Below, piece after piece: positions 42,262 to 49,149 of a stretch of 64,000 nt of DNA. The stretch covers positions 571,001 through 635,000 of the forward strand of contig JADJXE010000001.1 in the NCBI GenBank assembly GCA_016716005.1. The letters run 5' to 3'. A model generated the notes under the pieces. The model made no database searches, was not told the DNA's origin, and worked only from the letters and a program-made list of their open reading frames with translations. The stretch is from Acidimicrobiales bacterium. Lineage in GTDB: Bacteria; Actinomycetota; Acidimicrobiia; Acidimicrobiales; JADJXE01. The stretch's first letter is position 1. Each line of letters begins with the position of its first letter. The translations under genes and the position numbers were made by a program.

Positions 42262-43623
42262 TCACGGGGGGCCGAAGGGCTCGTAGCCGGGCGCCACCTC
42301 CGGCCACGGCCGCCGCCGCTCCCACGCCTGTGCCAGGCCGAGGGCCAGCCCGTCGGCGAAGCGGGGCGCCACGATCTGCAGGCCGAACGGCACGCCGTCA
42401 GCGTCGCGGCCGAGGGGCACGCTCACCGCCGGGTGGCCCGTGAAGTTCAGGTCGTTGGTGTTGACCGCCACCGCCGGGTCGTCGACCACCGAGCCGACGC
42501 TGGTGGGGAGCGGCCCCTCGGGGCCCCAGCTGGTGACGTTCACGGTGGGGACGACCAGCACGGCGTCGGCGCCGAGCAGGTCGTCGAAGCGGGCCGACAC
42601 CTCGTGGCGCCGTCGCTCGGCCGCGATGTAGTCGGTCGCGCCGACCGCGGCGCCGTAGTCGAGCACGAAGGCGAGCGATGCCTCGAACGACGGCCACTGG
42701 TCGCGCACGTCGAGGAGGCTCTGCGCCAGCTCGGCCGCGCTCATCACGAACCAGGCCTCTGCCACCGACGAGTCCGACGGCGGTTCGACGCGCTCCACCG
42801 GGAACCCGACCCCGGCCAGCTCGTCGAGGGCCTCCTCGAAGGCCGCCTCGATCACCGGGTCGACGCCGGCACGGAAGCTGCGACACGCCAGCACCCGGGC
42901 CGGCGCGGACGGGGCGAGGGCCACGCCGGCCCGGGGCAGGCCGAGGTAGTCGCCGACGGCAGGCCCGAGCACGACCTCGGCCTGCGCCAGCACGTCGTCG
43001 ACGCTCGCGGCGGTCACCCCCTGCGTGGAGAAGTGGATCCAGCGGGGTAGCACGTTGCGCCCGATGGCCCCCATCGAGGGCTTGTACCCCACCAGCCCGC
43101 AGCAGCTGGCCGGTATCCGCACGGAGCCGCCACCGTCGGAGGTGGTGGCGAGGGGCGCGAACCCGGCGGCCAGGGCGGCAGCCGAGCCCCCGCTCGACCC
43201 CCCCGGGGAGCGGTCGAGGTTCCAGGGGTTGCAGGTGGCGCCGTAGAGCCGGTTGGTCGTGAACCCCGCGTGCCCGAACGCCGGGCTGTTCGTCCGGCCC
43301 ACCACGATGGCGCCGGCCGCCCGGAGCCGGGCCACGGCGACGTCGTCGACGGTGTCGGGGGCAGCACCGGCGAACAGCGGCGACCCCATGGTGGTGACCG
43401 AGCCCTTGCACCGCGCCATGTCCTTGACGAGCAGCGGCAGGCCGGCCAGCGGCCCGTCCCGCCCCGACGAGGCGCGAGCCTCGGCCCGCGCCTCGTCGGG
43501 GCGGACCGAGATCACCGCGTTGAGCGCGCCGTTGCCGGCCTCGATGCGCCGGAGGCTCTCCTCGACCAGCTCGACCGGCTCGACCCGCCCGCCCCGCACT
43601 GCGGCCGCCAGCTCTGTCAGCAT
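42262..43623 (-). CDS. Amidase signature family hydrolase
   Basis: A 453-residue amidase with the Ser-cisSer-Lys triad: K67 (LLVKDM), S143 (SPGGSSGGSAAA) and nucleophile S167 (SDGGGSVRIPAS). RSPGGSSGGSAAALAAG is the family signature. It hydrolyses a carboxamide or amide bond; the substrate is unknown. There are no gatA-accompanying gatB or gatC genes, so a tRNA amidotransferase role is unlikely. The ATG at 43623 opens directly into the first amidase helix. It is convergent with the adenosine-kinase-like gene (16-nt gap containing the palindrome GCGGGCCCGC) and divergent from the LytM gene. Confidence 0.9.
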   Translation of the reverse strand: MLTELAAAVRGGRVEPVELVEESLRRIEAGNGALNAVISVRPDEARAEARASSGRDGPLAGLPLLVKDMARCKGSVTTMGSPLFAGAAPDTVDDVAVARLRAAGAIVVGRTNSPAFGHAGFTTNRLYGATCNPWNLDRSPGGSSGGSAAALAAGFAPLATTSDGGGSVRIPASCCGLVGYKPSMGAIGRNVLPRWIHFSTQGVTAASVDDVLAQAEVVLGPAVGDYLGLPRAGVALAPSAPARVLACRSFRAGVDPVIEAAFEEALDELAGVGFPVERVEPPSDSSVAEAWFVMSAAELAQSLLDVRDQWPSFEASLAFVLDYGAAVGATDYIAAERRRHEVSARFDDLLGADAVLVVPTVNVTSWGPEGPLPTSVGSVVDDPAVAVNTNDLNFTGHPAVSVPLGRDADGVPFGLQIVAPRFADGLALGLAQAWERRRPWPEVAPGYEPFGPP

Positions 43624-43707
43624 CCGTCCCCCCCGAGGGCTCTCGTCGGCCCGACCGTAGCGGGCGCGCCGCCTCACATCGCCGGGTGACGGGCCGACAG
43701 GACGTGC

Positions 43708-44766
43708 ATGCGCCGGGCCGCCGCCGTCCTGGCCCTGCTGATCGTGCTCGGGGCCGCCACCCCCTGCGCCGCCGCGCCCGGTGCCGGGCTGCCCGCCGGG
43801 GCCGAGCCGCACCGGGCGATCCGGCGCGACCTCCCGGGCGCGCGCCGCCAGCTGGCCGACGCCGAGGCCGCCCTGGCCGCCACCCTCGCCCGACGCGACG
43901 CCGCGACCGCCCGCATCGCCGAGCTGGACGTGCAGCGGGAGGGGCTCGACGAGGAGCGCCGCCAGGCCATCGACCGGCTCCGCGACGCGCGGGCCACCCT
44001 CGCCAGCCGGGCGGCCGCCGCCTACGTGCGTGGCCCGACGACCGCCCTCGAGCTCCTCGTCACCGCCGACAGCCCCACCGAGCTGGCCAGCCGGGCCGAG
44101 CTGGTGCGGGGTGCCCTGGACGGCGACCGGGCCGCCGTCGACGCCTACCGCGCGGCCCGCCAGGCCGTCACCGCCGACCTGGCCGACGTGGTCCTGGCGC
44201 GCGACGCGGCCGAGCGCGAGGCCGCCGGGGCTGCGGCCGAGCTCCCCGCGGCCGAGCGCCGGGTCGGCGGGGCGCGGCTCACCCTCCTGGTCTTCGAGGC
44301 CGGCGGCGAGGTGGCCGTCACCGGCTTCGTGTTCCCGGTGGCACCGCCGTACCACCCGTTCGTCGACGACTTCGGCGCCCCCCGGATGGCGGGCACCGAG
44401 CAGGCGCACACCCACGAAGGCACCGACATCGGCGCTCCGGGCGGCACGGCGCTGGTGGCCGCGGAGCGGGGGGTGGTGCGCCCCGGCGGCGGCCCGCTCG
44501 GAGGCATCGAGCTCTGGCTCGACGGCGAGAGCGGCACCCGGTACCTGTACGCCCACCTGTCGGGCTACGCCGTGGGGATCGCGGCCGGCACCGCCGTCGA
44601 GGCCGGCGAGGTGGTGGGCTTCGTGGGCGACACCGGCAACGCCGCCGGGCAGCCCCACCTGCACTTCGAGGTGCACCCCGGCGGCGGCGCGCCGGTGAAC
44701 CCCTATCCGCTGCTCTCGGTGGCCGACGCCGTCGGCCGGCTCCCCACGCCGGTCACAGCTGGGTGA
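43708..44766 (+). CDS. Secreted M23 (LytM) endopeptidase with coiled coil, EnvC-like
   Basis: A 352-residue exported protein. The signal peptide covers about residues 1-23 (VLALLIVLGAATPCAAA). A long Ala/Arg/Glu-rich coiled coil runs from about 30 to 185, and a C-terminal LytM domain from about 205 to 330. The zinc motif blocks are HTHEGTDIG (first His and Asp ligands) and HLHFEVHPGG (HxH), so the peptidase looks catalytically competent. It probably cleaves peptidoglycan cross-links during division or growth. Its 3' end overlaps the convergent ABC ATPase gene by 14 nt. Confidence 0.87.
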   Translation: MRRAAAVLALLIVLGAATPCAAAPGAGLPAGAEPHRAIRRDLPGARRQLADAEAALAATLARRDAATARIAELDVQREGLDEERRQAIDRLRDARATLASRAAAAYVRGPTTALELLVTADSPTELASRAELVRGALDGDRAAVDAYRAARQAVTADLADVVLARDAAEREAAGAAAELPAAERRVGGARLTLLVFEAGGEVAVTGFVFPVAPPYHPFVDDFGAPRMAGTEQAHTHEGTDIGAPGGTALVAAERGVVRPGGGPLGGIELWLDGESGTRYLYAHLSGYAVGIAAGTAVEAGEVVGFVGDTGNAAGQPHLHFEVHPGGGAPVNPYPLLSVADAVGRLPTPVTAG

Positions 44767-45604
44767 CCCGCCCCTCCTCGGCCGGCAGGGGGGGCACCTC
44801 GCCCAGAAGGGGAACCGGGCCGATGTCGCTCACGGCCATCGGCTGCAGCACGCGCTGGAGGAACGACCGCGTGCGCTCGTCCTGCGGCTCGCCCAGCACC
44901 TGCTCGGGCGGCCCCTCCTCCACCACCACGCCGCCGTCCATGAACACCACGCGGTCGGCCACCTCGCGGGCGAACCCCATCTCGTGGGTGACGACGAGCA
45001 TGGTCATGCCGTCGGTGGCGAGGCGGCGCATCACGCCGAGCACGCCGCCGACCAGCTCGGGGTCGAGCGCGCTGGTGGCCTCGTCGAACAGCATCATGTC
45101 GGGGTTCATGGCCAGCGCCCGGGCGATGGCCACCCGCTGCTGCTGGCCGCCCGAGAGGCGGATCGGGTGCTCGTCGATCTTCTCGGCCAGCCCCACGCGG
45201 GCGAGCATCTCCTCGGCCACGGCGTCGGCCTCGGCCTTCGAGCGCTTGAGCACGCGCCGTTGGGCGACCGTGAGGTTGCCTCGCACCGTGAGGTGCGGGA
45301 ACAGGTTGAACAGCTGGAACACCATGCCGATGCGCCGGCGGACGCCATCGACGTCGCAGTCGGGGTCGGTGATGTCGATCCCCTCGACGAGGATCCGGCC
45401 CGCGGTGGGCTCCTCGAGGCGGTTCACGCACCGCAGCAGCGTCGACTTGCCCGAACCGGAGCGGCCCACGATGCAGACGACCTCGCCGCGACGCACCTCG
45501 AGGTCGACGCCCTTCAGCACCTCGAGCGCGCCGAAGTACTTGTGCAGGCCTTCGATGCGGATGGCGGGCTCGGCCATCGAGACGAGGGGCGGGTTCGAGG
45601 TCAT
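44753..45604 (-). CDS. Polar amino-acid ABC transporter ATPase
   Basis: A 283-residue ATPase of the GlnQ/HisP group. Walker A is GRSGSGKST, the ABC signature LSGGQQQR and Walker B MMLFDEATSALDP, followed by the switch His in VVTHEMGF. A ~35-residue C-terminal tail after the usual end is unusual. It energises import of a polar amino acid together with the permease and binding protein upstream in the same operon (18-nt gap to the permease). The ATG at 45604 was kept; an internal ATG ten codons later also fits. Confidence 0.94.
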   Translation of the reverse strand: MTSNPPLVSMAEPAIRIEGLHKYFGALEVLKGVDLEVRRGEVVCIVGRSGSGKSTLLRCVNRLEEPTAGRILVEGIDITDPDCDVDGVRRRIGMVFQLFNLFPHLTVRGNLTVAQRRVLKRSKAEADAVAEEMLARVGLAEKIDEHPIRLSGGQQQRVAIARALAMNPDMMLFDEATSALDPELVGGVLGVMRRLATDGMTMLVVTHEMGFAREVADRVVFMDGGVVVEEGPPEQVLGEPQDERTRSFLQRVLQPMAVSDIGPVPLLGEVPPLPAEEGRVTQL

Positions 45605-45622
45605 GGCTCCTCCGGAGCGGGC

Positions 45623-46444
45623 CTACCGGGCCCGGCGGGACCGCTTCTCCAGGTACCCCGCCAGGCGGGTGAGCGGCACGGTCAGCACGAGGTAGACGAC
45701 TCCCACGACGATGAGCGGCGTGGCGTTGGCGTACGTGTTGACCGCGCTCCGGCCGAACCGGGTGAGCTCGAGGGTAGCGGCCGTGACGCCCAGCACCGAG
45801 ATCAGCGAGGTGTCCTTCAGCAGGGCCACGAACTCGTTGGTGAGCGGCGGGATGATCACCCGGAAGGCCTGCGGGATCACGATGGTGACCATGGCCCGGA
45901 CGTGGCTCATCCCGAGCGAGCGGGCCGCCTCCATCTGGCCTTTGGGTATGGCCTCGATGCCCGCGCGGATCGTCTCGGCCAGGTAGGCGCCGTAGACGAC
46001 CGAGAGGGCCAACGCCCCCGGCCCGTAGATCCCCGGGACCCGCACGCCGAGGGCGATGGGCAGCCCGAAGCCGATGAGCACGATGGTGACCAGTGCGGGG
46101 ATCCCCCGGAACACCTCGATGTAGCCCGCCGCGAACCAGCGGTACGGCTTGGCCGACGAGAGCCGCATGAGGGCGAGGAGCAGCCCGAGGAGCAGGGCGC
46201 CCACGAAGCCGAGGGTGGTGAAGATGAGTGTGTTCTTGGCCGCGACGGTGAGGACGTCGGGGAACAGCTGCTTGGCGATGTCCCAGTCGAACAGGGCGTC
46301 GTAGAGACGACCCCAGTCGACGCTGAGCGCGGTGACGGCGAGGAGGGCGAGCGTGGCCGCGTACACGCCCCACCGCACGAGGCGGGATCGCTGCCGTCGG
46401 GTCAGGGCCACCTCGGTCGCCCCACGCCGCTCTGTGCCCCCCAC
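45623..46444 (-). CDS. Polar amino-acid ABC transporter permease
   Basis: A 273-residue inner-membrane permease of the HisM/GlnP family with about five or six helices. The EAA loop ETIRAGIEAIPKGQMEAARSLGMS, which docks the ATPase, lies at about 145-168. VFRGIPALVTIVLIGFGLP is a typical family stretch. The GTG at 46444 falls inside a hairpin (46438-46458), so initiation may be controlled by RNA structure. A GTG further in (about 46409) is an alternative start. It lies between the binding-protein gene and the ATPase gene. Confidence 0.92.
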   Translation of the reverse strand: MGGTERRGATEVALTRRQRSRLVRWGVYAATLALLAVTALSVDWGRLYDALFDWDIAKQLFPDVLTVAAKNTLIFTTLGFVGALLLGLLLALMRLSSAKPYRWFAAGYIEVFRGIPALVTIVLIGFGLPIALGVRVPGIYGPGALALSVVYGAYLAETIRAGIEAIPKGQMEAARSLGMSHVRAMVTIVIPQAFRVIIPPLTNEFVALLKDTSLISVLGVTAATLELTRFGRSAVNTYANATPLIVVGVVYLVLTVPLTRLAGYLEKRSRRAR

Positions 46445-46510
46445 ACGCGGCGTGGGGGACCCGTGCGGGTCCCCCAGCGCCGGTGGGTTGCAGCCCGGTC
46501 ACCCGGGCTG
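46438..46510 (-). promoter_or_regulatory. Stacked, partly exclusive hairpins before the permease gene
   Basis: Three stems occupy the gap between the binding-protein and permease genes. CCCCCAC/GTGGGGG (46438-46444 with 46452-46458) includes the permease start codon. A 10-bp stem (46454-46463 with 46466-46475) shares five bases with the first, so the two cannot form together. An 8-bp stem (46491-46498 with 46503-46510) comes first on the transcript. This could set the excess of binding protein over permease, or gate permease translation. Confidence 0.55.
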
Positions 46511-46555
46511 GCTGCCCCTACTCGCCGATCCACGTCCCCCCCGGGTCCGCCTGTC

Positions 46556-47419
46556 CTACTGCGGGGCCTCGCCGAACCACTCGCTGAACACCTCGTCGTA
46601 CTCGCCGCTGTCGCGCACCTCCGCGAGGCGGGTGTTGATCACGTCGATCAGCGCGGTGTTGTCCAGCGAGGCGCCGAAGCCGTACTGCTCGCCGGTGGTG
46701 AACGTCTCGGTGACGACGAACTGGTCGTCCTGGGTGGCCCGGTAGGCGTTCACCGGGAAGTCCTGGAGGATCGCTGCGACGTCGCCGCTCTCGAGGGCGA
46801 GGAACATGGCCGCGGCCTCGTCGAAGCTCTTGACCTCGGCGCCCTCCGGGGCGTTCTCCTGGGCGTAGGCCTCGCCGGTGGTGCCGGTCTGCACCGCGAT
46901 CACGGCGCCGGCCAGGCTGTCGAGCGTCGCGTAGGTGTCCTGGTCGTCGACCCGCACCAGCAGCGACTGGTCGGCGTCGAAGTACGGGTCGGAGAAGAGG
47001 GCCGCGGCCTGGCGCTCGGGCGTGATGGTCATCGCCGACCCGACCAGGTCGCAGGTGCCCGCGGCAGGCTGCAGCCAGATCCCGTCGAACGGGGTCACGG
47101 TGGGAGCCAGCTCGAGGTCGAGCGGCGCGATCAGCACCCGGAGCAGCTCCATGTCGAAGCCCGTCTGCTCGCCGTCGTCACCCTCGAACTCGAAGGGTGG
47201 GTAGGGAGAGTCGGTGCACACGGTGAGCTCGCCGTCGCTGACGAGGGTCACCCCGTCGAGCGTGGCGGCCGTCTCTCCGCCGGCCGCCGCGGTGGTGTCC
47301 GACGACGCCGCGGTGGTGTCGGTGGAGCCGCTGTCGTCATCGTCGTCGCCGCACGCGGTAGCGGCGACGCCGAGCGTGAGCACCAGCAGCAGGGCCATCC
47401 AGGAACGGGTTCGACGCAC
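46556..47419 (-). CDS. Polar amino-acid ABC transporter substrate-binding lipoprotein
   Basis: A 287-residue lipoprotein. The signal peptide ends in the lipobox VAATAC, after which a DDDDDSGSTDTTAASS linker leads to the SBP_bac_3 domain (about 60-285). TVCTDSPYPPFEF and GFDMELL are typical of polar amino-acid binders, and LQDFPVNAYRA is a hinge segment. It captures the amino acid outside the membrane and delivers it to the permease. The GTG start has GAGGAGGA upstream. It is the first gene of the three-gene operon, with hairpins separating it from the permease. Confidence 0.93.
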   Translation of the reverse strand: MRRTRSWMALLLVLTLGVAATACGDDDDDSGSTDTTAASSDTTAAAGGETAATLDGVTLVSDGELTVCTDSPYPPFEFEGDDGEQTGFDMELLRVLIAPLDLELAPTVTPFDGIWLQPAAGTCDLVGSAMTITPERQAAALFSDPYFDADQSLLVRVDDQDTYATLDSLAGAVIAVQTGTTGEAYAQENAPEGAEVKSFDEAAAMFLALESGDVAAILQDFPVNAYRATQDDQFVVTETFTTGEQYGFGASLDNTALIDVINTRLAEVRDSGEYDEVFSEWFGEAPQ

Positions 47420-47450
47420 CTCGGGTCCTCCTCAGGAGCACGGTCGGGGC

Positions 47451-47456
47451 AGCATA
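47451..47456 (-). promoter_or_regulatory. -10 box of the amino-acid ABC operon
   Basis: TATGCT on the minus strand lies 31 nt before the GTG start; the leader carries the GAGGAGGA ribosome-binding site. No clear -35 is seen. Confidence 0.4.
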
Positions 47457-47529
47457 CGGGCGCGGCGTCGGTTCGGTCGAGACCGACGGGCCACCGAAAC
47501 GCAGGGTTCACGGACGAGCCAGGCACCTC

Positions 47530-47553
47530 GTGCCGGCACGCCTGTGCCGGCAC
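47530..47553. repeat. Tandem palindrome GTGCCGGCAC x2
   Basis: The perfect 10-bp palindrome GTGCCGGCAC occurs at 47530-47539 and again at 47544-47553, separated by four bases (14-bp period). It lies 110 nt upstream of the amino-acid ABC operon and next to element copy B. It could be a paired operator or a hairpin. Confidence 0.45.
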
Positions 47554-47581
47554 GCCGCCGATCCGGGGGCCGGCGCGAGGC

Positions 47582-47637
47582 GGGTTCTGCGCCCGCTCGA
47601 CCACCCTGGCGGTGGCGAACCTGCCCGAGAACGCTCG
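47582..47637. repeat. 56-bp dispersed palindromic element, copy B
   Basis: It is the reverse-complement counterpart of 4693-4748 with 46 of 56 positions identical and no gap. The outer ends and the core CCACC/GGTGG pairing are kept, while the middle of the long stem has diverged. It lies in the 258-nt gap between the ABC operon and the cupin gene; both copies are intergenic. Confidence 0.75.
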
Positions 47638-47654
47638 AAGGGGGCGCCCGCAGC

Positions 47655-47677
47655 CGCGGATCGCTGACCGATCCGCG
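47655..47677 (-). terminator. Hairpin terminator of the cupin gene
   Basis: A perfect 9-bp stem, CGCGGATCG (47655-47663) with CGATCCGCG (47669-47677) and a 5-nt loop, begins directly after the stop codon of the minus-strand cupin gene. There is no U-tract, as is common for actinobacterial hairpin terminators. Confidence 0.6.
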
Positions 47678-48211
47678 CTACGTGCGAGGCGTCCCCACGA
47701 CCACGGTGTGCAGCACCGCCGACGCCTTCGACCGGTTGTGCCAGGTGTGGCGGTTGCCCGTCACCACGGCCACGTCGCCGGCGCGGAGCAGGGTGCTGAC
47801 CCCGTCGTCGACCTCGAGCCACACCTCGCCGGAGACGACGACGTTGTAGTCGACCGTGTCCGTGGCGTGGACGCCCGGGTGCTCGGCGTCCATCCGGTCC
47901 CCGAGGCCGGGCAGGGCCTCGGCCATCTGGCCGACCAGGTCGTCGGGTGTGGCACCCGGCGCCAGCCCGCCGGTGTCGGGGGGGATCACCACGACGGTGT
48001 AGCGAGTGCCACCGGGGCCTGGCACGAACGACGTCATCGCCGGCGTGGGGTCGTCGGCACCCGGCACCGCCGTCATGCCGGCGTCGGTGGCCCAGACGAC
48101 GGTGCTGGAGAACCCGGGCCACGCGGGCACGCTGGCGACCCGGGGCGGTGGGCCGTCGCTCACGACCACCGAGGTGCCCTCGGGCGAGTCGCCGGTGACG
48201 ACCCGGCGCAC
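47678..48211 (-). CDS. Cupin-domain protein
   Basis: A 177-residue protein with a C-terminal cupin barrel (about 95-170). AEHPGVHATDTVDYNVVVSGEVWLEVDD covers the first cupin motif, with some metal ligands replaced, and GDVAVVTGNRHTWHNRS the second, with a His. The N-terminal half (RRVVTGDSPEG ... VVSDGPPPRVAS ... WATDAG) is typical of a single-cupin group of unknown function. The GTG at 48211 matches where that family usually begins; the frame is open to a start at 48385, so up to 58 more residues are possible. A hairpin terminator follows immediately. Confidence 0.75.
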   Translation of the reverse strand: MRRVVTGDSPEGTSVVVSDGPPPRVASVPAWPGFSSTVVWATDAGMTAVPGADDPTPAMTSFVPGPGGTRYTVVVIPPDTGGLAPGATPDDLVGQMAEALPGLGDRMDAEHPGVHATDTVDYNVVVSGEVWLEVDDGVSTLLRAGDVAVVTGNRHTWHNRSKASAVLHTVVVGTPRT

Positions 48212-48411
48212 CTGCCGGGGCGCGCCGGCGGGCCGAAGCCGTGCCGGCCACCCCGCGACCGCGTCCAGCAGCCCCCGCACGAACCCCCCGCCGGTTCCGC
48301 TCTCCTGCGCCACCGCGCCACCTCCCACCGTGGTGCCGGTCGTCCGGCCCGGCTCCACTGTGACCACGTCGAGGCGGGCGGGCAAGCCGACCGACGAGCC
48401 AGACTGGCCGG

Positions 48412-48606
48412 GTGAGCGTCGCCGGCACCGTCTCCGTCGTGCTGTTCGTGGCGGGCGCGACCGTGCTGCTCGTGGGCGCGCTCGTCGGCGCCGACGACAA
48501 CCTGCCCGACCGCTCCCGGCGGATCGCGTGGCGCGTCAGCCTGATCGGCCTGGTCCCCCTGGGGCTGGGCCTGGTGGGCGCCGTGGCCGCCGCCGTCGCC
48601 GGCTGA
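48412..48606 (+). CDS. Small two-helix membrane protein
   Basis: A 64-residue hydrophobic protein with two membrane helices (about 3-26 and 39-63) joined by a charged loop, GADDNLPDRSRRIAWR. It has no recognisable family. The GTG start is likely; only its clean helical pattern and the gene-dense context support it as a real gene. It is divergent from the cupin gene and 81 nt before the collagen-like-tail protein. Confidence 0.55.
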   Translation: MSVAGTVSVVLFVAGATVLLVGALVGADDNLPDRSRRIAWRVSLIGLVPLGLGLVGAVAAAVAG

Positions 48607-48687
48607 GCGGTGGGCGACCCCTTGCCGGGCCCCGGTAGCATGCCGCGCCCGATCGCACCGATCCCCACGACTGCGAGGACACCGCCG

Positions 48688-49149
48688 ATGGCCATCCGCG
48701 CCCGCCTGACGACCGCCGAGGAGCTGGCCGCCCGCCAGCGGGAGGAGCAGGGCCGCGCCGGCCCCGGCCCGGGCGGCGCCACCCAGCACTCCGAGGAGGA
48801 GAAGGCCAAGCGCAAGGAGCGGGTCGCGGCGGCAAAGGACGCCCTCAAGCGGTCGGCCAACCTCAAGGGCGAGCACGTCGCCCCGGCCAGGGCCGCGCTC
48901 AAGGAGTACCTCCAGCACCTGAACGACCGCCACCAGCCGAACGACGACGTCTTCCAGGCCCTCATCGAGGGGCCCTTCCGCGCGCCGCCCAAGGACAAGC
49001 GCGACCGCCGGCCGTTCGGCGGCCCCGGCGGCCCCGGCGGCCCCGGCGGGCGTGGCGGCCCCGGCGGCCCGGGCGGCCCCGGCGGGCGTGGCGGCCCCGG
49101 CGGCCCGACTGGCCCCGGCGCCCCGAACGCCGGCCGCGGCCGGCCGTGA
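48688..49149 (+). CDS. Charged helical protein with collagen-like Gly-Pro tail
   Basis: A 153-residue protein. The first ~110 residues are Lys/Glu/Arg-rich and helical (EEEKAKRKERVAAAKDALK). The last ~43 consist of Gly-Gly-Pro and Gly-Gly-Arg repeats of collagen-like composition. The ATG at 48688 follows a purine-rich stretch. The stop overlaps the GTG of the next gene by 4 nt, so the two are coupled. No known function; RNA or DNA binding through the basic, RGG-like tail is one possibility, a structural role another. Confidence 0.65.
   Translation: MAIRARLTTAEELAARQREEQGRAGPGPGGATQHSEEEKAKRKERVAAAKDALKRSANLKGEHVAPARAALKEYLQHLNDRHQPNDDVFQALIEGPFRAPPKDKRDRRPFGGPGGPGGPGGRGGPGGPGGPGGRGGPGGPTGPGAPNAGRGRP
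49018..49089 (+). repeat. Two 36-bp tandem repeats in the Gly-Pro tail
   Basis: Positions 49018-49053 and 49054-49089 are identical except for one base and encode GGPGGPGGPGGR twice. Inside each unit a 9-bp GGCGGCCCC motif repeats. The copy number probably varies by slippage between strains. Confidence 0.85.

Noticed and set aside
43622..44676. Long upstream extension of the 42262-43623 amidase frame
   Set aside because: It would run antisense through the LytM endopeptidase gene; the amidase fold begins at the ATG at 43623.
49018..49113. CRISPR-like or minisatellite array
   Set aside because: Only two 36-bp units, in frame, and encoding a Gly-Pro tail; no spacers or palindromic repeat structure of a CRISPR array.
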